Assembly: GCF_009796865.1 (NCBI RefSeq)
Contig: NZ_CP047028.1
Coordinates: 3,472,001-3,536,000 of the forward strand
From: Formosa sp. L2A11
Lineage (GTDB): Bacteria > Bacteroidota > Bacteroidia > Flavobacteriales > Flavobacteriaceae
DNA length: 64,000 nt
Direction: 5' to 3'
Shown: positions 36,417 through 45,618 of the stretch, piece by piece
How positions within the stretch are numbered: the stretch's first letter is position 1
Layout of the letters: every line of letters begins with the position of its first letter
The notes under the pieces: model-generated
The model's database searches: none
What the model saw: only the letters and a program-made list of their open reading frames with translations
What the model was told of the DNA's origin: nothing
Position numbers and translations under genes: made by a program

Positions 36417-36441
36417 GCCCGAAACTATTCGGGCTTTTTTT
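36417..36441 (+). terminator. Terminator abutting the next start codon
   Basis: A perfect 7-bp stem, GCCCGAA (36417-36423) and TTCGGGC (36428-36434), loop ACTA and seven T. The T run ends directly at the ATG (36442) of the aminotransferase gene. Confidence 0.85.
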
Positions 36442-37284
36442 ATGATTAATTTTAACGGTACTATTCAGGATACAAAAACAGTTTTAAACTCAAACAATAG
36501 AGGTTTTGCCTACGGCGATGCTTTGTTTGAAACTATAAAAACATCTTATGGAAAACTTCTTTTTTGGGAAGATCATTATTTTCGTCTAATGTCGTCAATG
36601 CGTATCCTACGTATGGAAATTCCTATGAATTTTAATATGGAATTTCTTGAAGCTGAAATTAAAAACACTTTAGAAGCAAACCAACTAACAGATGCTTCTG
36701 CCCGTATTAAACTTACCGTTTTTAGAAATGAAGGCGGCTTATATTTACCCGAAACTAATGATGTCTCTTTTATAATTGACGCAAAACCATTAGAAGACGA
36801 TTTCTATATCATTTCAGACAAAAACTATGAAATCGATTTATTTAAAGACTTCTACATCTCTCCTAGTTTACTTTCTACATTAAAGACCAATAACAAAGCT
36901 TTAAATGTAATTGGGAGCATCTATGCTAAAGAAAATAACCTACAGAATTGTTTGACACTTAACACAAATAAAAACGTAGTAGAAGCCTTAAATGGAAATG
37001 TATTTGTGGTAAAAGGAAATACTATAAAAACAGCGCCTTTAACAGATGGTTGCTTAAAAGGAGTTATGCGCAAGCAACTTATTGAAGTTATTAAAGCAAT
37101 ACCAGAATACGAGTTGGTAGAAGCTTCTATATCTGCATTCGAACTTCAAAAAGCAGACGAAATTTTTATTAGCAATACCATTACAGGAATACAGCCCGTG
37201 AGTAAATACCGTAAAAAGATTTTTACAAATACGGTTTCTAAATCACTAATTCAAAAATTAAATGTAAAAATGAGATTAAACTAG
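36442..37284 (+). CDS. Class IV aminotransferase
   Basis: A 280-residue PLP enzyme of fold type IV (branched-chain aminotransferase, D-amino acid aminotransferase or aminodeoxychorismate lyase group). Motifs: NNRGFAYGDALFETIKT, FWEDHYFRL, a catalytic Lys in STLKTNNKALN, and NVVEALNGNVFVV with the Glu that contacts the pyridine nitrogen. A TTG at 36415 would extend the frame through the terminator stem, so the ATG at 36442 is preferred. The start codon directly follows a terminator T run, so expression depends on read-through or on a start within the stem region. It overlaps the convergent YqgE gene by 4 bp. Confidence 0.88.
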   Translation: MINFNGTIQDTKTVLNSNNRGFAYGDALFETIKTSYGKLLFWEDHYFRLMSSMRILRMEIPMNFNMEFLEAEIKNTLEANQLTDASARIKLTVFRNEGGLYLPETNDVSFIIDAKPLEDDFYIISDKNYEIDLFKDFYISPSLLSTLKTNNKALNVIGSIYAKENNLQNCLTLNTNKNVVEALNGNVFVVKGNTIKTAPLTDGCLKGVMRKQLIEVIKAIPEYELVEASISAFELQKADEIFISNTITGIQPVSKYRKKIFTNTVSKSLIQKLNVKMRLN

Positions 37285-37841
37285 TTGTAACTAGGGTTTT
37301 CTGGTGCATTAGACCAAATACTATATTCGCCACCAAATTCTACCATTTTCTCTTTCCAAAACGATTCGTAGTCTTTTTCTATGATATTATTTTGGTATAC
37401 ATTTTCTGTAACAACCCAAGAATTAACACGTAATTCTTCATCTAGCTGGTTGCTATCCCATCCCGAATACCCTAAAAAGAATCTAATATCTTTTTCTTCT
37501 ATTTGGTTATTGGCTATAAGATCTGCAACAACATTAAAATCTCCACCCCAAAAAATGCCTAAAGAAATCTCAATACTATCTGGTATTAAATCTGGCACTT
37601 TATGTATAAAGTATAAATTATCTTGCTCTACAGGCCCTCCGTTATACACTTTAAAATTCGCGTTAATTTCAGGGATTAGGTCGTTAATTGTATAATCTAA
37701 AGGCTTATTTAAAATAAAACCTATAGAACCTTCATTGGTGTAATCTGCTAGTAGAACTATTGATCGATTAAAAGATACATCTCCTATAATTGATGGCTCT
37801 GCGATTAACAAACTACCTTTTTTTGGTTTAATTGTAATCAT
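37281..37841 (-). CDS. YqgE/AlgH-family protein
   Basis: A 186-residue member of the YqgE (DUF179) family: KGSLLIAEPSIIGDVSFNRS at the start, GSIGFILNKPL, VYNGGPVEQDNLYFIH, and FLGYSGWDSNQLDEEL. The length is typical. The family is widely conserved, but its biochemical role is unsettled. It stands upstream of the HU gene's terminator and is transcribed alone, convergent with the aminotransferase gene. Confidence 0.92.
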   Translation of the reverse strand: MITIKPKKGSLLIAEPSIIGDVSFNRSIVLLADYTNEGSIGFILNKPLDYTINDLIPEINANFKVYNGGPVEQDNLYFIHKVPDLIPDSIEISLGIFWGGDFNVVADLIANNQIEEKDIRFFLGYSGWDSNQLDEELRVNSWVVTENVYQNNIIEKDYESFWKEKMVEFGGEYSIWSNAPENPSYN

Positions 37842-37911
37842 ATTTCATAGGAATTTATAACTAAAACTAATATTATTTTTGTTAAAATCCAATGTTTGAT
37901 GAAAATATAAT

Positions 37912-37941
37912 AAAAAAGCCTTCTAAAAATAGAAGGCTTTT
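37912..37941 (-). terminator. Terminator of the HU gene
   Basis: A perfect 12-bp stem, AAAAGCCTTCTA (37914-37925) and TAGAAGGCTTTT (37930-37941), loop AAAA, with a T run in the minus-strand direction. Confidence 0.85.
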
Positions 37942-37964
37942 AAAAATATGTTAGGAGTAAATGA

Positions 37965-38237
37965 TTAGTTTACAGCACCTGATAATTCAGATCCAGCTTT
38001 AAACTTTACAACTTTTTTAGCTGCAATTTGAATCGTTTTACCTGTTTGTGGGTTTCTTCCTTCTCTTGCTGCTCTTTCAGAAACTGAAAAAGAACCAAAT
38101 CCTACTAAAGAAACTCTTTTTCCTTCTTTTAAAGCTCCTCCTATTTCAGAAAGTGCACTTTCTAATGCTTTTTTAGCTGCAGCTTTTGAAATACCTGCTT
38201 GTTCTGCCATTGCATCGATTAAATCTGTTTTGTTCAT
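37965..38237 (-). CDS. HU-family DNA-binding protein
   Basis: A 90-residue histone-like protein of standard HU length: [40 protein letters not shown] with the beta-arm that inserts into the minor groove, [10 protein letters not shown] and a C-terminal helix. It bends and compacts DNA in the nucleoid. It has a strong promoter (38290-38319) and its own terminator, consistent with high expression. Confidence 0.95.
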   Translation of the reverse strand: MNKTDLIDAMAEQAGISKAAAKKALESALSEIGGALKEGKRVSLVGFGSFSVSERAAREGRNPQTGKTIQIAAKKVVKFKAGSELSGAVN

Positions 38238-38289
38238 AATTTTAAATTTAATAATTAATAAATCGTTGGTTATTCTTCTAAATCCAATA

Positions 38290-38319
38290 CAAAATTATAC
38301 GGATTAGTCTAGCACGCAA
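38290..38319 (-). promoter_or_regulatory. Promoter of the HU gene
   Basis: Minus-strand TTG (38317-38319), 19-nt spacer and TAATTTTG (38290-38297), matching the -33/-7 consensus, about 53 nt upstream of the start codon. Confidence 0.7.
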
Positions 38320-38423
38320 GTAATAGCAAAGGAAAAGCACCTATTTGTTAATAACTTCAGAAATTTGTTGATAACGATTGCGCATTTCTTCAGATTAACT
38401 CTAAAATGAGCTATAATAAGGGG

Positions 38424-39371
38424 TTACAGTAACTTTGCTCCCGTTTTAAATTCATAACCATTTAATAAATCTTTTGCTTGCATATTTCGTTTTCCAGGGA
38501 GTTTCATATAATTAATATGTATAAAACCACCAGCAACCGCAACTTTAATTTCTTTCTTTGTATTCTGGATAGATCCAATTTCAAAATCATGAGGTTCTAA
38601 TTCCATACTTGCCTCGTAAATTTTAACATCTAACGCATCGTCTCCGTTTTCTAAAATACACCATGCTGCTGGATATGGACTTAAACCACGTATTTTATTA
38701 TGAATATCTGTTATAGATGCATTCCAATCTATTTTACAATTATCTCTATTTAATTTATAAGCTGTTTTTAAGTCGGAATTCTCTATTTGTGGTGTTGTTA
38801 TTACCTCTTCTGCTTCAATTTGCTTTACGGTCTTTAAAACAAGTTTACTTCCCAAATGCATTAGCTTATCATGTAACTCTCCAGCATTTTCATTGGGAGC
38901 AATAATTACGGATTCTTGCTGAATCATTTCACCAGTATCAATCTCTTCATCTATAAAGAAAGTAGAAACTCCCGTTTTTGTATCTCCATTAATAATAGCC
39001 CAGTTAATTGGTGCTGCACCACGGTAATTTGGCAATAAAGAAGCGTGTAAATTAAAAGTTCCCAATTCTGGCATATCCCAGACTACTTTGGGCAACATTC
39101 TAAACGCAACAACAATATTTAAATTCGCATTTAATCCTTTTAATTCGGCTAAAAAGTCTTCATTTTTTAAATTTGTAGGCTGTAATACCGTTAAATTTTG
39201 AGAAACGGCATATTGTTTTACAGCACTTTCGTTTAACTTTCGTCCGCGACCTGCTGGCTTATCTGGAGCCGTAATTACACCAACAATATTATATTTATTT
39301 TCGACTAATGTTTTTAACGTGGAAACTGCAAAATCTGGCGTTCCCATGAATACAATATTTAATTTTTTCAT
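38424..39371 (-). CDS. fmt: Methionyl-tRNA formyltransferase
   Basis: A 315-residue Fmt of usual length. It formylates initiator Met-tRNA using 10-formyl-THF. The N-terminal domain starts NIVFMGTPDFAVSTLK and carries the catalytic segment FNLHASLLPNYRGAAPINWA (Asn and His) and STFFIDEEIDTGE (Asp). The C-terminal OB-like domain includes KIDWNASITDIHNKIRGLSP YPAAW. It lies 41 bp downstream of recQ on the same strand, so the two are likely co-transcribed with the AAA ATPase gene. Confidence 0.96.
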   Translation of the reverse strand: MKKLNIVFMGTPDFAVSTLKTLVENKYNIVGVITAPDKPAGRGRKLNESAVKQYAVSQNLTVLQPTNLKNEDFLAELKGLNANLNIVVAFRMLPKVVWDMPELGTFNLHASLLPNYRGAAPINWAIINGDTKTGVSTFFIDEEIDTGEMIQQESVIIAPNENAGELHDKLMHLGSKLVLKTVKQIEAEEVITTPQIENSDLKTAYKLNRDNCKIDWNASITDIHNKIRGLSPYPAAWCILENGDDALDVKIYEASMELEPHDFEIGSIQNTKKEIKVAVAGGFIHINYMKLPGKRNMQAKDLLNGYEFKTGAKLL

Positions 39372-39412
39372 TTTTTATATCTTTTGAAATAATATCGGCT
39401 TAAATCTAAATT

Positions 39413-41326
39413 TTAAGTGTGATATAATTTATAAGTATTCGTTTTTGTAACGGCTACAATATGATGTTCTAATAATAATTTTAAAACCGCTAATACATCT
39501 GCTTCTGTACAATTTATAGCTAAAGCCAATGCTCTAGAAGATAAATGGCCATGTTCTAAGTGAGTAATAATTTGTTTTCTAATAGTAGTAAAATCTATTG
39601 GTTTAGCTTTTTTTAAAGGCTTAACTGCACCAATACATACCGAACAAATACCACAAGGTTTTGCCTCTTTTTCTCCAAAATATTTTAACAACTGCACGGT
39701 TTTACAAACACTATCGTTATTTACATAATCTAATACGCTTTGTACTTGCTTCTGCTTTAAATCGTTTTGTTGTTCAATAATATTTGCAATCCTATTTATT
39801 GTTTTATCGTCTTCACGTGGCTCTATAAAAGTAACCTGAGCATCTGTTTTTGTTTGTTGTAAAGTTACAATTTCATCTTTTGCTAAAGCATCTAAAGCAC
39901 GTAAAAGCACATGTTCCTGAACAGATGCTTTTTCAGACACTAAAATTGTATTTATTTTGGTAGCATGTTCAAAAATACCTCCGTAAGTTCTTAATAACGT
40001 TTTTACTATAAGTTGTAATTCTGTGTGTGTGTCTAAATAATGAAATAGAGATGCATTAGTAATTACAAACTGTACCAAAGTTTTATTTTGAAACTGTTTA
40101 GTTAACGTAATAATACTTGTTCTGTCTAAAATTTGAAGGGCATTAAATGCCAATACACCATTAAATTTATATGCTTTACAGAATTCGTTAAAATTAAAAT
40201 CGTGCGTTGTTAATGCGCCTTCTCCGTAAGAAATCTGACAAAAATTAGAGAGTTTTCTATACACTTGCTTAATAAAACTTATACTTGGCAAGACATCTAA
40301 AAACTGATTTTTAACCAATAATTCATCACTTTTATTTTTCAGAATAACAGCAAATGCTTTTTGGCCATTTCGGCCTGCACGACCAGCTTCCTGAAAATAA
40401 CTTTCTAAACTATCTGGTAAATTAAGATGGATTACCGTTTTAACATCGGGTTTATCTATTCCCATACCAAAGGCATTGGTAGCGACCATAACTTGTATTT
40501 TATTAGCCAACCAATCGTTTAAACGTTCGTCTTTTTCATGATTACTCAATCCGCCATGAAACGATGATGCTTTTATACCTTTAGACCCTAAAAAATTAGC
40601 GATTTCCGAAGTCAGCTTACGGCTACGTACATATATAATAGAAGAAGCCGAATATTTTTTTAAAATGGTTTCTATACGGTAATATTTATCATCTTCATGA
40701 AAAACCATATAGGCCAAATTTGGTCTAAAAAAAGATTGTTTAAAAATTTTAGGTTTAATAAAATCGAGTTCGGTAATAATATCTTCTACAACCAAAGGTG
40801 TTGCAGACGCTGTTAACGCCATACAATTTACCGTAGGGTGTAATTCGCGAAGTGTAGTAATACTTTTGTAAGCAGGCCTAAAATCGTTTCCCCATTGCGA
40901 AATACAATGCGCCTCGTCTATGGCAATAAGATTTACATGCATTAGCCTAATGCGCTCTTGTACCAATTCTTGCTGAAGGCGTTCTGGAGAAATATATAAA
41001 AACTTATACTTCCCATAAATGCAATTATCCAACATGGCATCTAACTCGCTATATTTAAGCCCGCTAGTTAATGCCATAGCTTTTATTCCCTTATCCTGAA
41101 GTACCTGCACCTGATTTTTCATAAGTGCAACAAGCGGAGAAATAACAATGCAAATACCGTCTTGAGCTAAAGCTGGAATTTGAAAACACATAGATTTTCC
41201 GCCACCAGTAGGCATTAATACAAAAACATCTTCCCCATCAATAGCCGCTTGAATCGCTTCTTCTTGAAAGGGCCGAAATTCTGTAAAATTCCAATACCGC
41301 TCTAATATTTTTAAAGGATGCTGCAT
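39413..41326 (-). CDS. recQ: RecQ-family ATP-dependent DNA helicase
   Basis: A 637-residue helicase that unwinds DNA 3' to 5' in repair. Walker A is in PTGGGKSMCFQIPAL, the DEAH box in IDEAHCISQWGNDFRP, and motif VI in QEAGRAGRNGQ. A RecQ zinc-binding region (CKTV ... CGICSVC) follows. No clear HRDC domain is seen at the C-terminus, as in the shorter of the two RecQ types found in Bacteroidetes. Its ATG overlaps the stop of the upstream AAA ATPase gene (TAATG), so they are translationally coupled. Confidence 0.93.
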   Translation of the reverse strand: MQHPLKILERYWNFTEFRPFQEEAIQAAIDGEDVFVLMPTGGGKSMCFQIPALAQDGICIVISPLVALMKNQVQVLQDKGIKAMALTSGLKYSELDAMLDNCIYGKYKFLYISPERLQQELVQERIRLMHVNLIAIDEAHCISQWGNDFRPAYKSITTLRELHPTVNCMALTASATPLVVEDIITELDFIKPKIFKQSFFRPNLAYMVFHEDDKYYRIETILKKYSASSIIYVRSRKLTSEIANFLGSKGIKASSFHGGLSNHEKDERLNDWLANKIQVMVATNAFGMGIDKPDVKTVIHLNLPDSLESYFQEAGRAGRNGQKAFAVILKNKSDELLVKNQFLDVLPSISFIKQVYRKLSNFCQISYGEGALTTHDFNFNEFCKAYKFNGVLAFNALQILDRTSIITLTKQFQNKTLVQFVITNASLFHYLDTHTELQLIVKTLLRTYGGIFEHATKINTILVSEKASVQEHVLLRALDALAKDEIVTLQQTKTDAQVTFIEPREDDKTINRIANIIEQQNDLKQKQVQSVLDYVNNDSVCKTVQLLKYFGEKEAKPCGICSVCIGAVKPLKKAKPIDFTTIRKQIITHLEHGHLSSRALALAINCTEADVLAVLKLLLEHHIVAVTKTNTYKLYHT

Positions 41327-41868
41327 TACAGCGCTTTTATTTCATTTAAAATATAATCGGCTCTATTTTCAACCGTATCAAAAGGGACATTTATTAAGGT
41401 GTAATTAAAACCTTCGTAGGTTTTTACTAAACACTTATGAATTTCTAAAGCTTGTTCAAAATTTTCGTAACGCACCGCATCACTCTTATAAATTTCTTTC
41501 CATGGTTTTAATATAAAAATATGATCGTAAGTTAAAGAATCGCATACCTTTTTAAAGGTATCTGGGTAAACATCTCCAATAAAATCCATGTATGCCAAAA
41601 CGTCGTGCACACCACGATCTATAAAAACATACGGTTTTAATATTGTATTTGCTTCGTGAAACTGAGATTCTCTTCCCTTTAAAAGGCGTTCGCTAAATAG
41701 TACAGGTTGTGTTAAGAACATCTGTTCTACCCCGTCTTCTCTAGCTTGCAAGGTTACTTGCCTAGATATTTCTTCTAAACACGAGTACCCTTTTTTTTGT
41801 AATTCATGTATTATTGATGATTTTCCTGTTCCGGGTCCTCCTGTTATAACAATTTTCTTCGTATTCAA
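41326..41868 (-). CDS. AAA_28-type ATPase
   Basis: A 180-residue P-loop protein: Walker A in ITGGPGTGKSSIIHEL, then EEISRQVTLQAREDG, FIDRGVHDVLAYMDFIG and LKPWKEIYKSDAVRYEN. This is the AAA_28 pattern, related to NadR-like and nucleoside-kinase-like P-loop enzymes. It may phosphorylate a small molecule or act as a regulatory ATPase; the substrate is unknown. It is the first gene of the coupled unit with recQ and fmt. Confidence 0.82.
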   Translation of the reverse strand: MNTKKIVITGGPGTGKSSIIHELQKKGYSCLEEISRQVTLQAREDGVEQMFLTQPVLFSERLLKGRESQFHEANTILKPYVFIDRGVHDVLAYMDFIGDVYPDTFKKVCDSLTYDHIFILKPWKEIYKSDAVRYENFEQALEIHKCLVKTYEGFNYTLINVPFDTVENRADYILNEIKAL

Positions 41869-41958
41869 TTTGGCAAGGTTTTGGCTGTAAAATTCGTGAT
41901 TTTAATCAGAAATAAAAAATGCTAACGAAATACTATCTTAGCAACTTAAAAAATAATC

Positions 41959-42252
41959 ATGAGCGAGAAACAAAATCCAGACGAATTCTATAGTAAATTA
42001 AAAACACAATTATACGACACAGCCTCTTGGCCAGCTGTATATTTATATAAATTTATAGTACTATCGGATCCTAAAAAAATAGGAGAAATTGAAGGGATTT
42101 TTAACGACCTAGGAGCTGTTATAAAAACACAACCTTCTAAAAACGGAAAATATACCAGTATCTCCATAAATGCTAAAATGAAAGACCCAGAGTCTATTAT
42201 TGAAAAATATAAAGAAGTTTCAGAAAATGTTGAAGGCGTTATAAGTCTTTAA
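41959..42252 (+). CDS. DUF493-family protein
   Basis: A 97-residue member of the DUF493 (YbeD-like, UPF0250) family, an ACT-like small fold. Typical features are the start DEFYSKLKTQLYDTASWPAV, YLYKFIVLSD and the C-terminal YTSISINAKMKDPESIIEKY. It is divergent from the AAA ATPase gene and upstream of a DUF4290 gene. Function is unknown. Confidence 0.85.
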   Translation: MSEKQNPDEFYSKLKTQLYDTASWPAVYLYKFIVLSDPKKIGEIEGIFNDLGAVIKTQPSKNGKYTSISINAKMKDPESIIEKYKEVSENVEGVISL

Positions 42253-42314
42253 TAATTTTTTGTATTTTGCGAGGGCATAATTACTTCGTGCACATTTAAT
42301 ACTACACTTATATT

Positions 42315-42974
42315 TTGATAGATAACATAGAATACAACACAGAGCGTGAACCTTTGATTATTCCTGAGTATGGAAGACATCTCCAAAAAATGGTTAATCA
42401 TGCCAAAACCATTGAAAACAGAGACGACAGGAATAAAGAAGCACATGCTATTATTGCGGTAATGGGGAATTTACAACCTCATTTAAGAGACGTTCCTGAT
42501 TTTCAACATAAACTTTGGGATCAACTCTTTATAATTGCAAATTTTGAATTAGATGTAGACTCACCTTATGGTATTCCTGATAAGGAATTATTAGAAAAAA
42601 GACCAGAATCTTTACCTTATCCTCAAAATTTTCCTAAATATCGTTTTTATGGAAATAACATAAAAACCATGATTGATGTTGCAAACACCTGGGAAGACGG
42701 CGAACTTAAAGAGGCGCTTATTTTTAGTATTGCAAACCACATGAAAAAGTGTTTTCTAAATTGGAATAAAGATACTGTAGACGATAATGTGATTTTTAAT
42801 CATTTATATGAATTGTCTGATGGTAAAATAAATTTAAAGAATACAGACGAAGATCTTTCGGATTCTACAAGTTTATTACGTACTAAAAAGAAATATAGTT
42901 CGTCTACAAACACTAAGAAGACTTACAAGAAAAATACAAATACGAATACAAACCGTAATAGAAAACGCTACTAA
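42315..42974 (+). CDS. DUF4290-family protein with TTG start
   Basis: A 219-residue Bacteroidetes-specific protein. DNIEYNTEREPLIIPEYGRH, AHAIIAVMGNLQPHLRD and the WDQLFI helix are the DUF4290 hallmark, and the C-terminal 40 residues are a Lys/Asn/Thr-rich tail. Family members I recall begin MxDNxEYN, which fits the TTG at 42315 as the true start; no in-frame ATG lies nearby upstream. It ends 5 bp before murA and is probably co-transcribed with it. Function is unknown, with a possible link to cell wall synthesis by context. Confidence 0.85.
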   Translation: MIDNIEYNTEREPLIIPEYGRHLQKMVNHAKTIENRDDRNKEAHAIIAVMGNLQPHLRDVPDFQHKLWDQLFIIANFELDVDSPYGIPDKELLEKRPESLPYPQNFPKYRFYGNNIKTMIDVANTWEDGELKEALIFSIANHMKKCFLNWNKDTVDDNVIFNHLYELSDGKINLKNTDEDLSDSTSLLRTKKKYSSSTNTKKTYKKNTNTNTNRNRKRY

Positions 42975-42979
42975 TAGCT

Positions 42980-44296
42980 ATGGCTACATTTATTATAGAA
43001 GGACAACACCAATTAAAAGGTAGCATCCAACCTCAAGGCGCGAAAAACGAAGCCTTACAAATTTTATGTGCAGTACTTTTAACTGCAGAAAAAGTTACAA
43101 TTAACAACATTCCAGATATTGTTGATGTAAATAAACTAATAGATCTTTTACGCAAATTAGGTGTAAAAGTGAACAAAATAGACAAAGGATCTTACACATT
43201 TAAAGCAGATGAAGTAAATTTAAAATATTTAGAATCTGAAGCTTTTAAAGAAGACGGAAAAGGACTTCGTGGTTCTATCATGATTGTTGGTCCGCTACTA
43301 GCCCGTTTTGGAAAAGGATATATACCAAAACCTGGAGGAGATAAAATTGGTCGTCGTAGACTAGATACCCATTTTGAAGGTTTTATAAATCTTGGAGCCG
43401 ATTTTAGATATAATAAAGAAGATCACTTTTACGGCGTTGAGGCTAAAAAATTAAAAGGTGCTTACATGCTTCTAGATGAAGCTTCTGTAACCGGAACAGC
43501 AAATATTGTAATGGCAGCCGTTTTAGCAGAAGGTAGAACAACAATATATAATGCAGCTTGCGAACCCTACTTACAACAACTTTGCAAAATGTTAAACCGT
43601 ATGGGGGCTAAAATTAGCGGTGTAGGGTCTAACATGTTAATTATAGATGGTGTAGATAGTTTAAGTGGTACAGAACACCGTATGCTTCCAGATATGATTG
43701 AAATTGGAAGTTGGATTGGTTTAGCTGCAATGACAAAAAGTGAACTTACTATTAAAAATGTAAGTTGGAACGATTTGGGATTAATTCCAAATGTATTTAG
43801 AAAATTAGGAATTACAGTAGAACAACAAGGCGACGATATTCATATTCCAGCACATACAGATGGTTATGAAATTCAGAGTTATATAGATGGTTCTATTCTT
43901 ACAATTTCAGATGCACCTTGGCCAGGATTTACTCCAGACCTATTAAGTATTATTTTAGTTGTAGCAACACAAGCTAGAGGAAGCGTACTTATACATCAGA
44001 AAATGTTTGAAAGCCGTTTATTCTTTGTAGATAAGTTAATAGATATGGGAGCAAAAATTATTCTTTGCGATCCGCATCGTGCTACCGTTATTGGTCACGA
44101 TTTTAAATCGAGCTTAAAAGCAACCACTATGACGTCTCCAGATATTCGTGCTGGTGTTTCTTTATTAATAGCAGCTCTATCTGCAAAAGGAACGTCTACC
44201 ATTCATAACATTGAACAAATAGATCGTGGTTACGAAAACATAGACGAACGTTTACGTGCCATTGGAGCAAAGATTACAAGATTAGATAGTAATTAG
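42980..44296 (+). CDS. murA: UDP-N-acetylglucosamine 1-carboxyvinyltransferase
   Basis: A 438-residue MurA, which adds enolpyruvate to UDP-GlcNAc in the first committed step of peptidoglycan synthesis in the cytoplasm. Recognisable segments: LKGSIQPQGAKNEALQILCA, KPGGDKIGRRRLDTH, PDMIEIGSWI and the late catalytic-loop region DIRAGVSLLIAAL. The loop residue that is Cys115 in E. coli is Asp121 here. Such Cys-to-Asp enzymes stay active and are insensitive to fosfomycin in the cases studied. It follows the DUF4290 gene at 5 bp and ends at a bidirectional terminator. Confidence 0.96.
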   Translation: MATFIIEGQHQLKGSIQPQGAKNEALQILCAVLLTAEKVTINNIPDIVDVNKLIDLLRKLGVKVNKIDKGSYTFKADEVNLKYLESEAFKEDGKGLRGSIMIVGPLLARFGKGYIPKPGGDKIGRRRLDTHFEGFINLGADFRYNKEDHFYGVEAKKLKGAYMLLDEASVTGTANIVMAAVLAEGRTTIYNAACEPYLQQLCKMLNRMGAKISGVGSNMLIIDGVDSLSGTEHRMLPDMIEIGSWIGLAAMTKSELTIKNVSWNDLGLIPNVFRKLGITVEQQGDDIHIPAHTDGYEIQSYIDGSILTISDAPWPGFTPDLLSIILVVATQARGSVLIHQKMFESRLFFVDKLIDMGAKIILCDPHRATVIGHDFKSSLKATTMTSPDIRAGVSLLIAALSAKGTSTIHNIEQIDRGYENIDERLRAIGAKITRLDSN

Positions 44297-44316
44297 AATT
44301 ACATATAATTTAAAGT

Positions 44317-44360
44317 AAAAAGAGGTTTATAATTTATAATATTATAAACCTCTTTCTTTT
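44317..44360. terminator. Bidirectional terminator between murA and 44381-44896
   Basis: A perfect 15-bp stem, AAAGAGGTTTATAAT (44319-44333) and ATTATAAACCTCTTT (44341-44355), with a 7-nt loop and a T run on the plus strand. It serves two convergent genes. Confidence 0.85.
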
Positions 44361-44380
44361 TTTTACTGTTAGCATTATAA

Positions 44381-44896
44381 TTATTGTAAAGCGTCTTTTA
44401 ACGCATTATAAACTGCTTTTTCTTTATCACTAAATTTCACACCTCCAAAACCTAAAATATCACCTTCTGTTCCAGCATTTGCAACATGTTCTGCTATTTC
44501 TAATAACCAGCTTTTAAATTCGGTTACTGTATTTTCAGATTCTTTTTCTTTTAAAACGGCCATAGTAGCCACACAGTCTTCTAAAACTTTTGCAGCTAAG
44601 TCTTCTTTCGTTTTAACACCATATGCCTTTATTTTCTCTGTAAGGTAACTTTTCTCTGCTTTTACCTCTCCCATTGCAACTTCTGGATCTTTTGTATTTG
44701 GAACAATGACTTGTATTAACAGGTTATTAGGGTATGCTTCTAAGCCGCCTAGAAAACTTTTAGCAGTAGCAAACATTTCTTTTGTAGATCCTACAAAACC
44801 ACTACTATCTGCTCCTGCAATTATTCCTGCAACTAATTGTGGCAATGTTGCAATTGTACTCCATTCCGTATCAGAATACTGTTCTAATTTACTCAT
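44381..44896 (-). CDS. Hypothetical helical protein
   Basis: A 171-residue soluble protein, predicted all-helical and without a signal peptide (SDTEWSTIATLPQLVAGIIA, EVAMGEVKAEKSYLTEKIKA, EFKSWLLEIAEHVANAG). The last part, EGDILGFGGVKFSDKEKAVY, is reminiscent of small conserved families of unknown function. It is transcribed alone, convergent with murA. Confidence 0.6.
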   Translation of the reverse strand: MSKLEQYSDTEWSTIATLPQLVAGIIAGADSSGFVGSTKEMFATAKSFLGGLEAYPNNLLIQVIVPNTKDPEVAMGEVKAEKSYLTEKIKAYGVKTKEDLAAKVLEDCVATMAVLKEKESENTVTEFKSWLLEIAEHVANAGTEGDILGFGGVKFSDKEKAVYNALKDALQ

Positions 44897-45504
44897 TGAT
44901 TTTTTGTTTTTTAATTATAGTGTTGAAGATACACATTAAAAAAAAGAACATTATTAAAATTGCATAATATTAAGACAAACTTCTTCTATAAACTTTTTAT
45001 AAATGATTTCGTTTTATTTATAATAAGACACAAAATACACCACCAATAAACACAAAAAACAAATCACTTTATTAAGTTAAAATCCGAAGTAAAACAACTC
45101 TAAAAAAAGAGTTAAATTTTAACATATAAATCCATCTATTTTTCACTTTTCAATTCAAAAAAAGCATTTAAAACAACCTATAATAAAGAGTAAAATTACA
45201 TCAATTTTAATCTTTATTTTAACATAAAAAAGAATAAAACACGTGTTATAACGCACATGAACAATAAATCGTTTTTTTTTGTAAAAATTGACATATCTAT
45301 AAAAAAATATGACATATATCATATTTTTTTAAATATTAACCAAAATAATTGCCATACAAATAAACATATCGTAATACTGTAAATGTTAAATAAATGTTAA
45401 TTTTATCTTAAAACCAATAAGATAAAAAAGTCTTTAACCTCGTCATCTTTACGGAATTAGACTACATAATAAAAATATAAGTAATTACTCACAAAAAACA
45501 GCCC
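44897..45504. other. Long upstream region of the YceI-porin operon
   Basis: About 600 bp without a gene, strongly AT-rich. It contains the palindrome at 45306-45325. A second TGACATAT block lies at about 45288. Confidence 0.5.
45306..45325. promoter_or_regulatory. Palindromic operator-like site
   Basis: AATATGA-CATATA-TCATATT, a perfect 7-bp inverted repeat with a 6-bp centre, typical of a dimeric repressor or activator site. TGACATAT is repeated about 20 bp before it. It lies about 200 bp upstream of the YceI promoter, so its target is uncertain. Confidence 0.4.
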
Positions 45505-45536
45505 TTGTTTTCTACTCAAATTCGATAGTATATTTG
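45505..45536 (+). promoter_or_regulatory. Promoter of the YceI-porin operon
   Basis: TTG (45505-45507), 21-nt spacer and TATATTTG (45529-45536), matching the -33/-7 consensus. It lies about 83 nt upstream of the YceI start. Confidence 0.7.
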
Positions 45537-45618
45537 CATTTTAAAATCAAATAAGCGTCAAAACAACGGTACATTTTTGTACCTATTTAATCAAATTAAT
45601 AATTCTAATTTTTAACTT

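Noticed and set aside
36415..36441. Upstream TTG start for the aminotransferase
   Set aside because: The extra nine codons are the terminator stem itself (MPETIRAFF); the ATG at 36442 matches the usual start of the family.
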